Positions 8,569-18,300 of a stretch of 64,000 bases of DNA are shown here, in pieces. The notes under the pieces were generated by a model. It made no database searches. It saw only the letters and a program-made list of their open reading frames with translations, and had not been told where the DNA came from. Position numbers and translations under genes: made by a program. Each line of letters begins with the position of its first letter. Within the stretch, counting starts at the first letter, position 1. The DNA is from Campylobacter sp. MIT 12-8780 (GTDB lineage Bacteria; Campylobacterota; Campylobacteria; Campylobacterales; Campylobacteraceae). The stretch is from assembly GCF_006864535.1 (NCBI RefSeq), contig NZ_QHLL01000003.1, positions 62,001-126,000 of the forward strand. The letters are read 5' to 3'.

Positions 8569-9383
8569 TTATTTACATCTTTTAAAAAATGTTTTTAAAA
8601 AGTGAAATTTACCTTTCTTTTTCTCTGGAATACCTCTTAACAAATTATGTCCTCCATAGTGCTTTTTATCTTTAATGAGAACTTTTTTCTCAAAAGGTAT
8701 ATCCCAATCCTGTGGATAGGCAAAAGATGGATCCAAAAGGATAAAATCCTCTCCTTCTACCTTACTTGCGATATAAGCATTTAGATGACTTTCATCATGC
8801 CATAATGCAATGATATTATTATCTAAATCTGTTTGTATATTTTGAGCCAAGGTTTTAATGAGTTCTAAATATGCTAAGCCCCCCCCCCATTAAATGCACC
8901 AAAAACATAATATTTGCCTTTGATTTTTCCATAAAATAGATTTTCTTTTTCTTCATCTTGTTCAAATGGTATATATGCTAGACTTTTTTCATTTCTATCG
9001 TAAGTAAAATCTTGTGGATTTTTATTATAAAATCCGGGATGATTTACAACGATTAATTGCTCTTTTGTAGGCAAAAATGAAACTTCTTTTAAAAATTCTA
9101 CATTTGCATTCATAAAAAAGATATAATCAAATTCTTGTAATTCTTTTTCGATTTTTAAAAACATATGAAATCTCATTAAGGTGTTATAAGGCCAGCCAAG
9201 ATTTTCTTGAAAAATTTTGTGAATTCTTTCATTTTCATGCTCTTGATACAACTCATTTGAGTCTGTAAATACAAAGTATTCTTTTTGACATTCTGGGTGA
9301 AAGTATTTTTCACAACTAATAAAAAAATCCTTCCAAAAAATATCATATTTGCCAGTGCAAATATAAAGCATTGCTATTTTCAT
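8569..9383 (-). CDS. Family 6 (ABO blood-group type) glycosyltransferase, phase-variable, OFF in this sequence
   Basis: Two ORFs form one gene broken at a run of ten G (minus strand; 8879–8888). The first 169 residues (9383–8874) start MKIAMLYICTGKYDIFWKDF, continue with LGWPYNTLMRFHMF, and carry the bacterial GT6 NAN (residues 92–94) that replaces the animal DXD, then HPGFY and FGAFNGG. As read, the frame ends just after the tract (GCT TAG). The other frame continues LAYLELIKTLAQNIQTDLDN and contains WHDESHLN, the signature of human GTA/GTB and GT6 enzymes. A tract of 11 or 8 G would give a ~271-residue protein. GT6 enzymes add alpha-1,3-linked Gal or GalNAc to surface glycans, so the product may make a blood-group-like epitope on lipo-oligosaccharide or another glycan. 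Strong AAAGGAG ribosome site. Last gene of the aroB–mogA operon. Confidence 0.9.
8879..8888 (-). repeat. Poly-G tract (G10 on minus strand), phase-variation switch of the GT6 gene
   Basis: Ten consecutive C on the plus strand, i.e. G10 in the coding strand, inside the FNGG codons of the glycosyltransferase. With 10 G the frame reaches a stop two codons later. Lengths of 3n+2 (8 or 11) restore the full reading frame. Slipped-strand change of such tracts is the established contingency mechanism in Campylobacter. Confidence 0.93.
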
Positions 9384-9413
9384 TAATGTTTCTCCTTTTG
9401 TAAAATTTAAATT

Positions 9414-9947
9414 TTAAGTATTTTTAGGACGAAAAGCCTTGATAATGGCTTCATTTGTATGTATAAAATGAGCTCCTATTAAGTCTAAGCAGTAAGGCAC
9501 AGCTGGAAAAATAGGCTCTAAACACTCAGCAATAGCCTTTGGATTGCCCGGTAGGTTAATGATGAGTGAGTTTTGGATTATCCCTGCACTTTGACGCGAT
9601 AAAATCGCTGTTGGGACAAATTTTAAACTTGCTTGACGCATAAGCTCGCCAAAACCCGGTAACATTTTTTCACAAACCGCCTCAGTAGCTTCAGGCGTCA
9701 CATCTCTTAAAGCAGGTCCAGTTCCACCACAAGTAATGATAAGATCACATTGTGCTTCTTTGCTTAAAAAAAGCAATCTTTCTTTGATAAGCTCAAACTC
9801 ATCAGCGATAAGCTCGCATATAAACTCACATTCATTTTTGATATAACTTTGAAGCACTTCTTTTACCTTTGGGGTAGCTTTATCTTCATAAATTCCAGCA
9901 CTTGCCCTATCACTTAAGCTTAAAATTCCTACCTTTATACTATCCAT
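9414..9947 (-). CDS. mogA: Molybdopterin adenylyltransferase MogA
   Basis: About 177 residues. The ATG at 9947 is preferred over the in-frame TTG at 9953 because AAGGAG lies 7 bases before it. TCGGTGPALRDVTPEAT (the GGTG MPT-binding loop) and NLPGNPKAIAECL are diagnostic. The enzyme adenylylates molybdopterin before MoeA inserts molybdate. It lies 11 bases after the FtsH-like gene in the same operon and is followed by the phase-variable glycosyltransferase. Confidence 0.93.
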   Translation of the reverse strand: MDSIKVGILSLSDRASAGIYEDKATPKVKEVLQSYIKNECEFICELIADEFELIKERLLFLSKEAQCDLIITCGGTGPALRDVTPEATEAVCEKMLPGFGELMRQASLKFVPTAILSRQSAGIIQNSLIINLPGNPKAIAECLEPIFPAVPYCLDLIGAHFIHTNEAIIKAFRPKNT

Positions 9948-9958
9948 TACCAAGCTCC

Positions 9959-11572
9959 TTAATGCACTCTCATCACTCTTGCAACATCTTCGCTTTCAAG
10001 CTTTTCAAATTCCAAAAGCACATTTGCAAGCTCTAAAATCTTATCTTTCATAGGCTCAAGGTAATTTTGCACTTCTTGTTTTTGATCGCTTAAAGTTTTT
10101 TCATCAGCCATATCAAAGCTAAGCATAAAGCCAACAAGCTCTTTTACCTTAAGAAAATCATGCTGTGAGTTGGTGTAGCTTTCATTATAAATAAGCTTCA
10201 TCGCACACGATCCTGCTAAATGCACTTTGATCTTGTTTAAAAGCTCTGATTTTGATCTGATTTGCTTTTCATACTCTTTAAAACGATCCTCAATGAGGGT
10301 AATTTTTTCAAAGCCTACATCAAAATAATACGCACTTAAAGCCTTTGCAGCTTGATAAGTTGCTTGTATCTTTTTCTCATTTTCATCAAAGCTTAAGATT
10401 TTCTTTTTACCAACTAAAACCTTGTTTAAAACAGCGAAAAAATCACTCTCCTCAACCAAGCTCGAACCTCTTCTTAAGGCATTAATCGCTGCTTCATTCA
10501 CCAAAGTTTCAAGCCCTGCTCCGCTAAAACCTACGCTTGCCTTGGCGATATTTTTTAGCTCGACATTATTTTTTTTGTCCTTCATATAAATTTCAAGGAT
10601 TTTAAGCCTATCTTTAAAGTCTGGCAAAGAAAGAAAAATGCGTCTATCAAAACGACCTGAGCGAAGCAAGGCTGGATCCATAAGCTCGATTTTATTTGTT
10701 GCTGCGATAACGATAACGCCGCTATTATCCTCAAAGCCGTCCATTTGGGTCAAGAGCTGATTTAAGGTGCTATCTCGCTCGACATTGCTTACCTCGCCTC
10801 TTGCTTTACCAACAGCGTCTATTTCATCGATGAAAATAATACTTGGAGCCATCATTTTAGCTTTATTAAAAAGCTCTCTCACCCTTTTTGCTCCCATTCC
10901 TACATAAATTTCAACAAAACTTGAACCACTTTGATAAAAAAATGGCACTCCAGCTTCGCCTGCTACAGCTTTTGCGATCAAGGTTTTACCAACTCCGGGA
11001 GGTCCTACCATCAACACGCCCTTTGGCATTTTTATGCCAAATTCTTTGTATTTTTGCGGATTTTTAAGAAAATCCACGATCTCACTAAGCTCACTTTTTT
11101 CCTCATCAACCCCAGCTACATCATCAAATTTGATATGAGAGATCACCGGTTTTATACCAGAGTTTGCACTTTCTAAGATAGGATTGCTTTGCGATTCGTT
11201 TGGAGGCGAGATAGGAAATCTTTGTATTTGCTTTTTTCGTGAAAAATAAAAAGCTGAAACAAACATAGCTATAAGAGTGATTATTATAAAACTTAAAAAA
11301 AATGCTGTATTTTCTTGTCTTACTTCAACAGGCACTTTTTGCAAAAGCTCATCAAGATCAATGCCATCTTTAATAATGGCGTAATTATCATTATTTGCCT
11401 TGATAATAATCTCTTTGTCACTAATAACAGCTTTTGTGATAAGATTTTCTTGCAAAAAGCTTTCATAAAGCCTTTTATCAATATATCTTGGCTCATTTTT
11501 AAAATAAATAACACCAACAAGCACGCACAATAACGCAAAAGAAAAAATAATGATTTTTTTATTTTTATTCAA
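9959..11572 (-). CDS. FtsH-like membrane AAA+ ATPase lacking the zinc-protease motif
   Basis: 537 residues, TTG start after a strong AGGAGG site. Topology is that of FtsH: membrane helix ~7–23, short periplasmic part, helix ~90–110, then an AAA+ module with Walker A GPPGVGKT (190–197), Walker B IIFIDE (245–250) and arginine-finger region SGRFDRR (305–311). In FtsH the metalloprotease motif HEAGHAL follows. Here the matching stretch is YQAAKAL (406–412), so both zinc histidines and the catalytic Glu are gone. The C-terminal region is retained but divergent. It should still hydrolyse ATP and might act as an unfoldase, chaperone or adaptor at the inner membrane, but not as an FtsH-type peptidase. 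Spacing of 2 bases to mtaB upstream indicates an operon. Confidence 0.85.
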   Translation of the reverse strand: MNKNKKIIIFSFALLCVLVGVIYFKNEPRYIDKRLYESFLQENLITKAVISDKEIIIKANNDNYAIIKDGIDLDELLQKVPVEVRQENTAFFLSFIIITLIAMFVSAFYFSRKKQIQRFPISPPNESQSNPILESANSGIKPVISHIKFDDVAGVDEEKSELSEIVDFLKNPQKYKEFGIKMPKGVLMVGPPGVGKTLIAKAVAGEAGVPFFYQSGSSFVEIYVGMGAKRVRELFNKAKMMAPSIIFIDEIDAVGKARGEVSNVERDSTLNQLLTQMDGFEDNSGVIVIAATNKIELMDPALLRSGRFDRRIFLSLPDFKDRLKILEIYMKDKKNNVELKNIAKASVGFSGAGLETLVNEAAINALRRGSSLVEESDFFAVLNKVLVGKKKILSFDENEKKIQATYQAAKALSAYYFDVGFEKITLIEDRFKEYEKQIRSKSELLNKIKVHLAGSCAMKLIYNESYTNSQHDFLKVKELVGFMLSFDMADEKTLSDQKQEVQNYLEPMKDKILELANVLLEFEKLESEDVARVMRVH

Positions 11573-11574
11573 AT

Positions 11575-12828
11575 CTAGCCTCCTAAACTGGCTTCATTAT
11601 ATTCAGTTTTGCACTCATACTCATCAAGTATGAGCCAAGTTTTACTCAAGTCTTTTGGGCTGTGAATTTTGATTTTGTTATAAAATTGATCATAGCCTTC
11701 AAAAACACCTTCTTTTTGACTCTCCACAAGCACTTCAAGCCTTTTTTTATTGTTTTTTCTAAACTCAAGATTATTATGCTTTACTATATCTTTAAGTGTG
11801 TTAAGCCTATCTTTGGCTATGCTACCATTTACTGGCTTTTCATTAAGATTTGCTGAATGTGTATTTGCCCTTGGACTAAAGATAAAAGCGTGGATATGCG
11901 TGAGTTTAAAAGCCTTAAAATTTTCTAAAGCTTCAGCCCATACAAGTTCATCTTCGCCCGGGTGTGCCACGATAAAATCCGTGCCTAAGGCAAAGCCTTT
12001 ATTTGCAAGCATTTCAAAAAGTTCTAAGTCATTTTGAGTGTGTGAGCGTCTGCGCATGATACGCAACATTTTTTCACTTGTGTGCTGTAAGGCTATGTGT
12101 AAATGCCGCTCAAGCCAAGTTTCATCTAAAATTTCTTTAAAACTTGCATCAATTTGAGCTGGTTCTAAGCTCCCTAAACGCACTCTTTTTATGCCTGAAA
12201 CCTGCCCTATTTTTTGCAAAAGCTTACCTAAGCTCGAACCTTGTTTTAAGCCGTAAGAGCCTATATTTGTGCCAGTTAGCACGACTTCATTATACCCATT
12301 ATTTGCTAGAATTTTAATTTGTTTGAGAATTTCTTCCTCGCTAATACTTCTTGATTTACCACGCACACTAGGGATAATGCAATATGAGCAGGCAAAATCA
12401 CAACCTTCTTGAATTTTTACAAAAGCCTTAGTATGATTTTCATACTGCGTAACAATGTCTTTGTCGATGAAATTTAAATCCCCAAGTTCAAAAAAGCTTT
12501 GTTTAAAGCCTAAAAACTCATTAATCCTTGCTTTATTTGAAGCTCCAAGCACACCAAAGACTTTTTTACTCTCCAAAAGCTCTTTGCCCTTGCTTACTGC
12601 TCCACAACCTGTTAGCACCACCTTTATGCCTCTTTGTTTAAGGCTATTTATATAAGCTCTTGTGCCACTATCTGCTCCATTGGTAACCGTGCAAGAATTT
12701 ATCACGATGATTTGAGCTTCTTTTTCATCTTGAGTGATTTCATAGTCTTTGACATAGCTTTTTAAAAGCTCGGTATCATAGATATTTGTTCTACAACCAA
12801 AGGTTTTGAAAAACACCTTTTCTCTCAA
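11575..12828 (-). CDS. mtaB: tRNA N6-threonylcarbamoyladenosine(37) methylthiotransferase MtaB
   Basis: 417 residues. Radical-SAM methylthiotransferase layout: N-terminal UPF0004 domain with Cys in [16 protein letters not shown] and LTGCGAV; the radical-SAM cluster [15 protein letters not shown] at about 143–157; and a C-terminal TRAM-like part. It converts t6A37 to ms2t6A37 in tRNAs reading ANN codons. The short loop and GCRTN wording favour MtaB over MiaB/RimO. TTG start, with the TTGA overlap on the aroB stop (12825–12828) coupling the two genes. Confidence 0.9.
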   Translation of the reverse strand: MREKVFFKTFGCRTNIYDTELLKSYVKDYEITQDEKEAQIIVINSCTVTNGADSGTRAYINSLKQRGIKVVLTGCGAVSKGKELLESKKVFGVLGASNKARINEFLGFKQSFFELGDLNFIDKDIVTQYENHTKAFVKIQEGCDFACSYCIIPSVRGKSRSISEEEILKQIKILANNGYNEVVLTGTNIGSYGLKQGSSLGKLLQKIGQVSGIKRVRLGSLEPAQIDASFKEILDETWLERHLHIALQHTSEKMLRIMRRRSHTQNDLELFEMLANKGFALGTDFIVAHPGEDELVWAEALENFKAFKLTHIHAFIFSPRANTHSANLNEKPVNGSIAKDRLNTLKDIVKHNNLEFRKNNKKRLEVLVESQKEGVFEGYDQFYNKIKIHSPKDLSKTWLILDEYECKTEYNEASLGG

Positions 12829-13895
12829 GCCTTATCCTTTGTGAATTCAGCCAAAACTTCCAAAATCAGCTCTTTTTTAATATCATTTTTAATCACAGCC
12901 CTACCCAAGCCTTGAGGCAGGATAAAATGAAGTTTTGCGTTTAAGCTTTTTTTATCAAGGAAAAAAGCCTCATAAAACTTATTGATATCTTTTATCTTAT
13001 ATTGTGTTGGAAGTTTGAATTTATGCAAGAGTTTTTCTACTTTTTTGCATTCTTCTTCGCTTAAAAAGCCAAGCTTTAAAGCAAGGTGATTTGCCATATT
13101 TATGCCTATAGCTACAGCTTCGCCGTGTAAAAAAGTCTTGTATTGCGTTTGATTTTCTATAACATGAGCAAAGGTGTGTCCGTAATTTAAAAGCATTCTT
13201 AAATCATTTTCTTTTTCATCTTTTGAGACTATATCAGCTTTTAATTTTACGCTTTCAAAGATGATTTGAGCATAAATTGCATCATCTAAGCTTTTATCAA
13301 AAAAAGCATTTTCATCAAGCTTTTCTATAAATTCAAGTTTTTTCTCATCAAAAGTAATCGCCATTTTGATAAACTCAGCCATTCCAGCACTCAGCTCTCT
13401 TTGGGGCAGGGTTTTTAAAAACTCACTCTCACAATACACAGCACGAGGCTGATAAAATGAGCCGATGAGATTTTTCCCAAAGGCATTATTTACTCCTGTT
13501 TTTCCGCCCACAGCTGCATCAACCATAGCCAAAAGCGTGGTGGGAACATTGATAAAATCTATACCTCTTTGATAAATGCTTGCCCCAAAGCCCACTATAT
13601 CGCTAATCACACCTCCACCAAATGCGATGAGCGTGCTTTTTCGGTCAAGTTTAGAGATAAAAAGCTGATTTAAAAGCTCTTCTATGCTTTGTAAATTCTT
13701 ATACTGCTCCCCATCTTTAAGCGTAATGATAAAGACTTCATCAGCTTTAAGCCTTGAAAGCAAGCTTTGTAAGTGAAGTCCGGCTATTTTTGCATTACTC
13801 ACCACAGCAACTTTGCCTTTGAATTCAAGCTTTTTAAGCTCATTTACACTGACTTCATAAGAGTTTTTTTCTAAATCTACTTTTATATTCATCAT
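12825..13895 (-). CDS. aroB: 3-dehydroquinate synthase
   Basis: 356 residues. It cyclises DAHP to 3-dehydroquinate, the second step of the shikimate pathway, using NAD and a divalent metal. Visible: [57 protein letters not shown] (NAD and substrate loop), and metal ligands in the region [12 protein letters not shown] and [11 protein letters not shown]. Starts at ATGATG after AAGGCAAA. Second gene of the leftward operon, 31 bases after the COG3400 gene. Confidence 0.96.
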   Translation of the reverse strand: MMNIKVDLEKNSYEVSVNELKKLEFKGKVAVVSNAKIAGLHLQSLLSRLKADEVFIITLKDGEQYKNLQSIEELLNQLFISKLDRKSTLIAFGGGVISDIVGFGASIYQRGIDFINVPTTLLAMVDAAVGGKTGVNNAFGKNLIGSFYQPRAVYCESEFLKTLPQRELSAGMAEFIKMAITFDEKKLEFIEKLDENAFFDKSLDDAIYAQIIFESVKLKADIVSKDEKENDLRMLLNYGHTFAHVIENQTQYKTFLHGEAVAIGINMANHLALKLGFLSEEECKKVEKLLHKFKLPTQYKIKDINKFYEAFFLDKKSLNAKLHFILPQGLGRAVIKNDIKKELILEVLAEFTKDKA

Positions 13896-13926
13896 TTTGC
13901 CTTTTTTGAATAAATTTTAACCAAAT

Positions 13927-15324
13927 TTAACTAATTGGTATAAAAAGTTGATAATTTTTATTCATTTTTGCGTATAAGACATTAAAATCTGTGCTTAAAA
14001 AGGTGCTTAAACGAGAGCTTGTTAGCTCTTTTTTAAAGCTCACAAACTGCAAAATATCATTGTTTAAACTGAGCTCTAAAAGAGGATTTTTGCTAGTGTC
14101 GTTGATGATTTTAATCTCTTTGTTATAAAGCTTTGAAAGACTTTGAAAGTGTTCTACAACTTGTTTTGAATCATCATTTGGTTTGTAGTGATACAGCTTT
14201 ACTGAAAGCCCAAGCTGCTTACTTAGATCAATCATCACATTTGCCTGAGTTTCAAGCTCGGCTTCATTTGAGTTTAAAATCACAGCCTCGCTTAACTCTT
14301 CAAAGCTTCTTTCTCCTGTTTTAAGTATAGGAATTTTAAGCTCAAAAAACTGCTTTTTCTTCCTTTCAAAATGAAGCAAATCAGTAACAATCACACCTAT
14401 ATCATTACCCTCTAAAAGTGCTGGAATAGACTTAAAATCAGTATTTTTGTAATCAAGTTCTATGCTAACACTATTTTTGTCATTGTGCTTGAGTTTTTCA
14501 TAAATTTCATTTAAACGAGGGTTGATTACGCGGATGATAAGCTTCTTTGAATTTGTTTTTGAATGAAAAAACAAGGCTGTTTTTAAGAAATTTTCAAGCT
14601 CAGCTTCGCTTTTATCTTTCATATCCATTAAGGCAAGGATATTACTCCCAAAAGGGCTTGGAAACTGCCCTCTTCCTCGCTTGATATTGTGATACACACC
14701 TTGCAAGACGCTAGGATCGCCAACAAGGAGTATAGAATCATTTGGCATAAGCATGGTTGAAGCATTGACAAAAATAAACTTTGAATTCCTATACAGCAGG
14801 GCGATTCGCCACCTTTTTTGTCCTATAGAGCCTACATGTCTATATGCAAAGATACTATCAGCTGGAATTTTTACCTCCATAATCTCGCCTGTGTTAAGCC
14901 CTATGTTTTGAGCGACTAAGGCTACATCGGGTAAAAATCCTAGCAAGTGATTACTTAAAATCGCCCTTAAATCAATCAAATCACAATGCTCATCACTTAC
15001 GCTAAGTCCCCAAAAGTCCATCAAAACGATATCTTGTTCTTTGCTAAAAGCTCTGATATTTTCATAAGTGTTTTTTGTATCAAACTCATCTTGTAAAAAA
15101 ATAAAAATTTGGGAAAAATTACTCAACAAAAGCTTATTAAGCTTGCTTGAGCTCGTAGGATCAAATTTTACAAAGTCTATATTTTCACCCTTTGTGATAA
15201 CGCTGATTGTTTCGTCATTGTAGTATAAAATCGTATAAAAAAAATTCAAAGCTTTTTGCAAACAAAGCCTTTCTAAGAAATATTTTGCTAAACTTCCATC
15301 AACGATAAATAAAATTTTATCCAT
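13927..15324 (-). CDS. TrkA/RCK-domain protein of the COG3400 type
   Basis: 465 residues, no membrane segments. The N-terminal MDKILFIVDGSLAKYFLERL resembles a TrkA_N (RCK) nucleotide-binding domain whose GxGxxG loop is degenerate. A TrkA_C-like segment follows at ~145–205 (GEIMEVKIPADSIFAYRHVGSI … NDSILLVGDP), then a third domain with alternating beta/alpha character. This matches COG3400, proposed regulatory subunits of potassium or cation channels. The partner channel is not in the window. TTGGAG site 5–10 bases before the ATG. First gene of the operon that runs to the glycosyltransferase and divergent from tgt. Confidence 0.7.
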   Translation of the reverse strand: MDKILFIVDGSLAKYFLERLCLQKALNFFYTILYYNDETISVITKGENIDFVKFDPTSSSKLNKLLLSNFSQIFIFLQDEFDTKNTYENIRAFSKEQDIVLMDFWGLSVSDEHCDLIDLRAILSNHLLGFLPDVALVAQNIGLNTGEIMEVKIPADSIFAYRHVGSIGQKRWRIALLYRNSKFIFVNASTMLMPNDSILLVGDPSVLQGVYHNIKRGRGQFPSPFGSNILALMDMKDKSEAELENFLKTALFFHSKTNSKKLIIRVINPRLNEIYEKLKHNDKNSVSIELDYKNTDFKSIPALLEGNDIGVIVTDLLHFERKKKQFFELKIPILKTGERSFEELSEAVILNSNEAELETQANVMIDLSKQLGLSVKLYHYKPNDDSKQVVEHFQSLSKLYNKEIKIINDTSKNPLLELSLNNDILQFVSFKKELTSSRLSTFLSTDFNVLYAKMNKNYQLFIPIS

Positions 15325-15357
15325 ATATACTCCAAAATAAAAAGGATATTATAGCAA

Positions 15358-16482
15358 ATGGAATTTAAAATAAAGCATAAATCTCAAAACGCAAGAGTAT
15401 GCGAGCTTAAAACTGCTCATTCAAGCTTTTTAACGCCTATTTTTATGCCTGTAGGCACGCAAGCAGCGGTTAAAAGCCTTGACGCGCTTGATCTTAAAGA
15501 CATACTTAATGCTCAAATCATACTTGCAAACACTTATCATCTTTATTTGCGTCCGGGTTCAAAGCTGGTGAAAGAATTTGGCGGTTTGCATGGTTTTACT
15601 GGCTTTGATCGCTCTTTTTTAACTGATAGTGGAGGTTTTCAAGCCTTTTCTTTGAGTAAAAACTCAAAGCCTGATGAAAATGGGATTAGATTTAAAAGCC
15701 ATATTGATGGAAGTTTGCATTTTTTTACCCCTCAAAGTGTGCTTGATACGCAATATGATTTAAATTCTGATATTATGATGATTTTAGATGATTTAGTGGC
15801 TTTACCTGCAAGTAAAGAACGTATAGATTTATCCGTGCAAAGGACTATAAAATGGGCTAAAGAAGCCATCAAGTATCATCTAGCTCAAAAAGCAAAAGGC
15901 AAGGCACAGACAAATAATATCTTTGGCATTATCCAAGGAGGCACTGATTTTGAGGCAAGAAAAACCTGTGCCAAAGCACTTTGTGAGCTTGAATTTGATG
16001 GACTTGCTATAGGAGGACTCAGCGTTGGTGAAGAAAATGCCTTGATGTATGATACAGTTGAAGCGATGATGCCTTTTGTTGATGAAAAGCGTCCGAGGTA
16101 TTTAATGGGAGTTGGCACGCCTGAAGATTTGGTGGAAAATATAGAACGAGGCGTGGATATGTTTGATTGTGTGATGCCAACACGAAATGCAAGAAATGGC
16201 ACGCTTTTTACAAGCTTTGGCAAGCTTAATATCAAAAAGGCTGAGTTTATAAACGATCATGAGCCCATAGATAAAAAATGTGCTTGCTATGCTTGCACGC
16301 ATTTTAGCAGAGCTTATTTAAATCATCTTTTTAGGGCAAAAGAACTAAGCTTTTTTAGACTGGCAAGCTTACACAATCTACATTTTTACCTAGAGCTTGT
16401 AAAAAATGCAAGAGAGGCTATACTTAAGGATAAATTTAGTGAATTTAAGAAAGAATTTTACGCTCAAAGAACTCGTATATAG
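15358..16482 (+). CDS. tgt: Queuine tRNA-ribosyltransferase (tRNA-guanine transglycosylase)
   Basis: 374 residues. It exchanges guanine-34 for the queuosine precursor preQ1 in GUN-anticodon tRNAs. Active-site motif [12 protein letters not shown], specificity loop FGIIQGG and GLSVGE, second Asp region [15 protein letters not shown], and the zinc site [18 protein letters not shown] are all intact. It is transcribed away from the COG3400 gene across a 33-base gap that must hold both promoters. A CorA-like gene follows 11 bases downstream. Confidence 0.96.
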   Translation: MEFKIKHKSQNARVCELKTAHSSFLTPIFMPVGTQAAVKSLDALDLKDILNAQIILANTYHLYLRPGSKLVKEFGGLHGFTGFDRSFLTDSGGFQAFSLSKNSKPDENGIRFKSHIDGSLHFFTPQSVLDTQYDLNSDIMMILDDLVALPASKERIDLSVQRTIKWAKEAIKYHLAQKAKGKAQTNNIFGIIQGGTDFEARKTCAKALCELEFDGLAIGGLSVGEENALMYDTVEAMMPFVDEKRPRYLMGVGTPEDLVENIERGVDMFDCVMPTRNARNGTLFTSFGKLNIKKAEFINDHEPIDKKCACYACTHFSRAYLNHLFRAKELSFFRLASLHNLHFYLELVKNAREAILKDKFSEFKKEFYAQRTRI

Positions 16483-16493
16483 GTGGAAAATCA

Positions 16494-17300
16494 ATGCTTA
16501 TGACTGAAAATTTAAAAACTTTTTTGCAAAATAATTTTAATAATTCTATTTTTGGAGAATTTTTTGGCAAAAAGCTCCTTATCATCGCTCTTTTGCGAAA
16601 CAAAGAACTTGATAAGAATGAGAATTTAATCTTTTGCTTTGAAGAAGATCAAATCTTTAAATTCAAAGATCAAGACTTTATGCAAATTTCACTTAATGAT
16701 TTTAATCTTGAGCTTAAAAACATCTTTGACTTACTTAAAACAAGGCTTAATCATTATCAAGATTTGCTTGAGCATAAAGAAAATAGCGTCTTAAAGGGTA
16801 AAAATATAGAAAATATCTTAAGAAAAATTTTCATACTTAGGCAAAAGATTGCAAAAGCTCTTAAGCTTGCTAGCCAGCTTCACGAAAGCCTTGGTGCCTT
16901 AGCCAACGAGCAAAATGAGCTCAAAAAAAGCCTTAAATTCATCATCTTTACTGCTTTAAGTTTAGAAAAAAACGCCAAAGAACTCAGCCTACGAGTAGAT
17001 AGCCTTTATACGCTTATCATTGGGATAAAAAATGAAAAAATGAATAAAAATATCTATATACTCAGCATCATCTCAACCATAGTCTTACCGCTCAATCTCA
17101 TCGTTGGCTTTTTTGGTATGAATACAGGCGGACTTTTTCTAGCACAAAATGAATATGGAAGTCTCATCATCTTGCTTACAATGTGTGCAATCGCTTTGCT
17201 TGGCGTGGGTTATTATTACACAAAAGCTAAAGAAAGACTGAATTTGGACGAGGATTTCAAAAAGCTTACAAAAGATAAAAATGAAAAATATCTTGAGTGA
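16494..17300 (+). CDS. CorA-family divalent cation transporter
   Basis: 268 residues, shorter than canonical CorA (~316–320) because of a reduced cytoplasmic funnel. Long helices (about 75–180) are followed by two C-terminal membrane helices with the CorA signature FFGMNTGG between them. The GMN ion-selectivity motif is intact. Probably a Mg2+/Co2+/Zn2+ channel at the inner membrane. AGGTGG lies 8 bases before the ATG at 16494. A second, full-length CorA is at 30090–31055. The substrate of this one is uncertain. Confidence 0.8.
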   Translation: MLMTENLKTFLQNNFNNSIFGEFFGKKLLIIALLRNKELDKNENLIFCFEEDQIFKFKDQDFMQISLNDFNLELKNIFDLLKTRLNHYQDLLEHKENSVLKGKNIENILRKIFILRQKIAKALKLASQLHESLGALANEQNELKKSLKFIIFTALSLEKNAKELSLRVDSLYTLIIGIKNEKMNKNIYILSIISTIVLPLNLIVGFFGMNTGGLFLAQNEYGSLIILLTMCAIALLGVGYYYTKAKERLNLDEDFKKLTKDKNEKYLE

Positions 17301-17527
17301 GAAAGCACAAAATCAAGCTTTTGCCTCAAATTGACAAAGCCACCTTAAAAATAGCTCAAATTTTTAAGATAATTTTTGCATATTTGTTTATAAGCGAGTT
17401 TGAGCTAAACACTTTTTTGCATTTTCATTAAAACTCCGCTTATTTTTAAGCTTTCTAAAAATACAATTTTACACAAGATATAAGGCTTGTTTTTCATAAA
17501 ATTAGGCTAAATTTAAGCTTTTTGTGC

Positions 17528-17533
17528 TATAAT
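17528..17533 (+). promoter_or_regulatory. Extended -10 box for tRNA-Arg
   Basis: TGC-TATAAT, an extended -10 element, 18 bases before the tRNA. The 250 bases between the CorA-like gene and the tRNA otherwise hold no ORF I can support. Confidence 0.55.
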
Positions 17534-17550
17534 CTTAATTTTTTAATTCT

Positions 17551-17627
17551 GCGCCCATAGCTCAGCTGGATAGAGCATTTGATTGCGGTTCAAAAGGTCA
17601 GAGGTTCGAATCCTCTTGGGCGCACCA
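17551..17627 (+). tRNA. tRNA-Arg (anticodon GCG)
   Basis: Complete cloverleaf: acceptor GCGCCCA/TGGGCGC, D stem GCTC/GAGC, anticodon stem TTTGA/TCAAA with 7-base loop TTGCGGT, T stem AGAGG/CCTCT with TTCGAAT loop, encoded ACCA. The loop places GCG at 34–36, which reads CGC and by wobble CGU. Many bacteria read these codons with an inosine-modified ACG tRNA instead. Confidence 0.95.
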
Positions 17628-17660
17628 CTTTTAAGGCTATCTTAAAAACAAAGAATACTC

Positions 17661-18287
17661 ATGAATTTAGAACAAATCCTTGAAAAAACACAAAACACAC
17701 GCATAGTCGTAGCAAGCAAATATGGCTCAAGCGAGCTTATAAACGAACTTTTTAAGCTTGGTTTTTGTGAATTTGGGGAAAATCAAGTGCAAGCCCTAGC
17801 ACAGAAAAAAGAAGCTTTAAAAGAAAACTTGGAGCTTAAATGGCATTTCATCGGCACCTTACAAAGCAATAAAATCAATCTTTTACTCAAACAAAACCCT
17901 ATTTTATGGCAGTCTTGCAATAGCCTAAAGCTTGCTAAGGCGGTAAATCAAAGGCTAGATTACGAGCTTGAGGCTTTGCTTGAAATCAATAGTGCTGATG
18001 AAAACAGCAAAAGCGGACTTGAAATTCAAAAAGCCCTTGATACATACCTACAAATTCAAGATGAATGCCCTAAAATAAAGCTTTGTGGAGTGATGAGTAT
18101 AGGCGCAAACACGGACAATCAAAAAGAAATCATCAAAAGCTTTGAAGCCACCTATAAAATTTATGAAGCCCTACAAAAACACGGAGCAAAAATCTGCTCT
18201 ATGGGTATGAGTAATGACTTTGAGCTAGCTTTAAAGTGTGGTTCAAATATGTTGCGTTTGGGGAGTGTATTATTTAAAACTTTATAA
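17661..18287 (+). CDS. YggS-family pyridoxal phosphate-binding protein
   Basis: 208 residues. A PLP-binding TIM-barrel protein involved in vitamin B6 homeostasis rather than catalysis. VVASKYGSSELINEL carries the PLP lysine (~residue 19), followed by FGENQVQAL, WHFIGTLQSNK, LLEINSADENSKSGL, LCGVMSIG and the C-terminal SMGMSNDFELALKCGSNMLRLGSVLF phosphate-binding loop. Somewhat short at the N-terminus for the family (~230). Stands alone between tRNA-Arg and the convergent flaC. Confidence 0.9.
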   Translation: MNLEQILEKTQNTRIVVASKYGSSELINELFKLGFCEFGENQVQALAQKKEALKENLELKWHFIGTLQSNKINLLLKQNPILWQSCNSLKLAKAVNQRLDYELEALLEINSADENSKSGLEIQKALDTYLQIQDECPKIKLCGVMSIGANTDNQKEIIKSFEATYKIYEALQKHGAKICSMGMSNDFELALKCGSNMLRLGSVLFKTL

Positions 18288-18300
18288 GCTGTATAAGAAC

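Noticed and set aside
8569-8850. Separate small gene starting at the TTG at 8850
   Set aside because: Its sequence is the C-terminal half of the GT6 glycosyltransferase (WHDESHLN); it has no ribosome site, and the frame extends upstream to the G tract.
16102-16302. Antisense ORFs in tgt (also 15885–16235)
   Set aside because: No start signals; lie wholly within a conserved enzyme gene.
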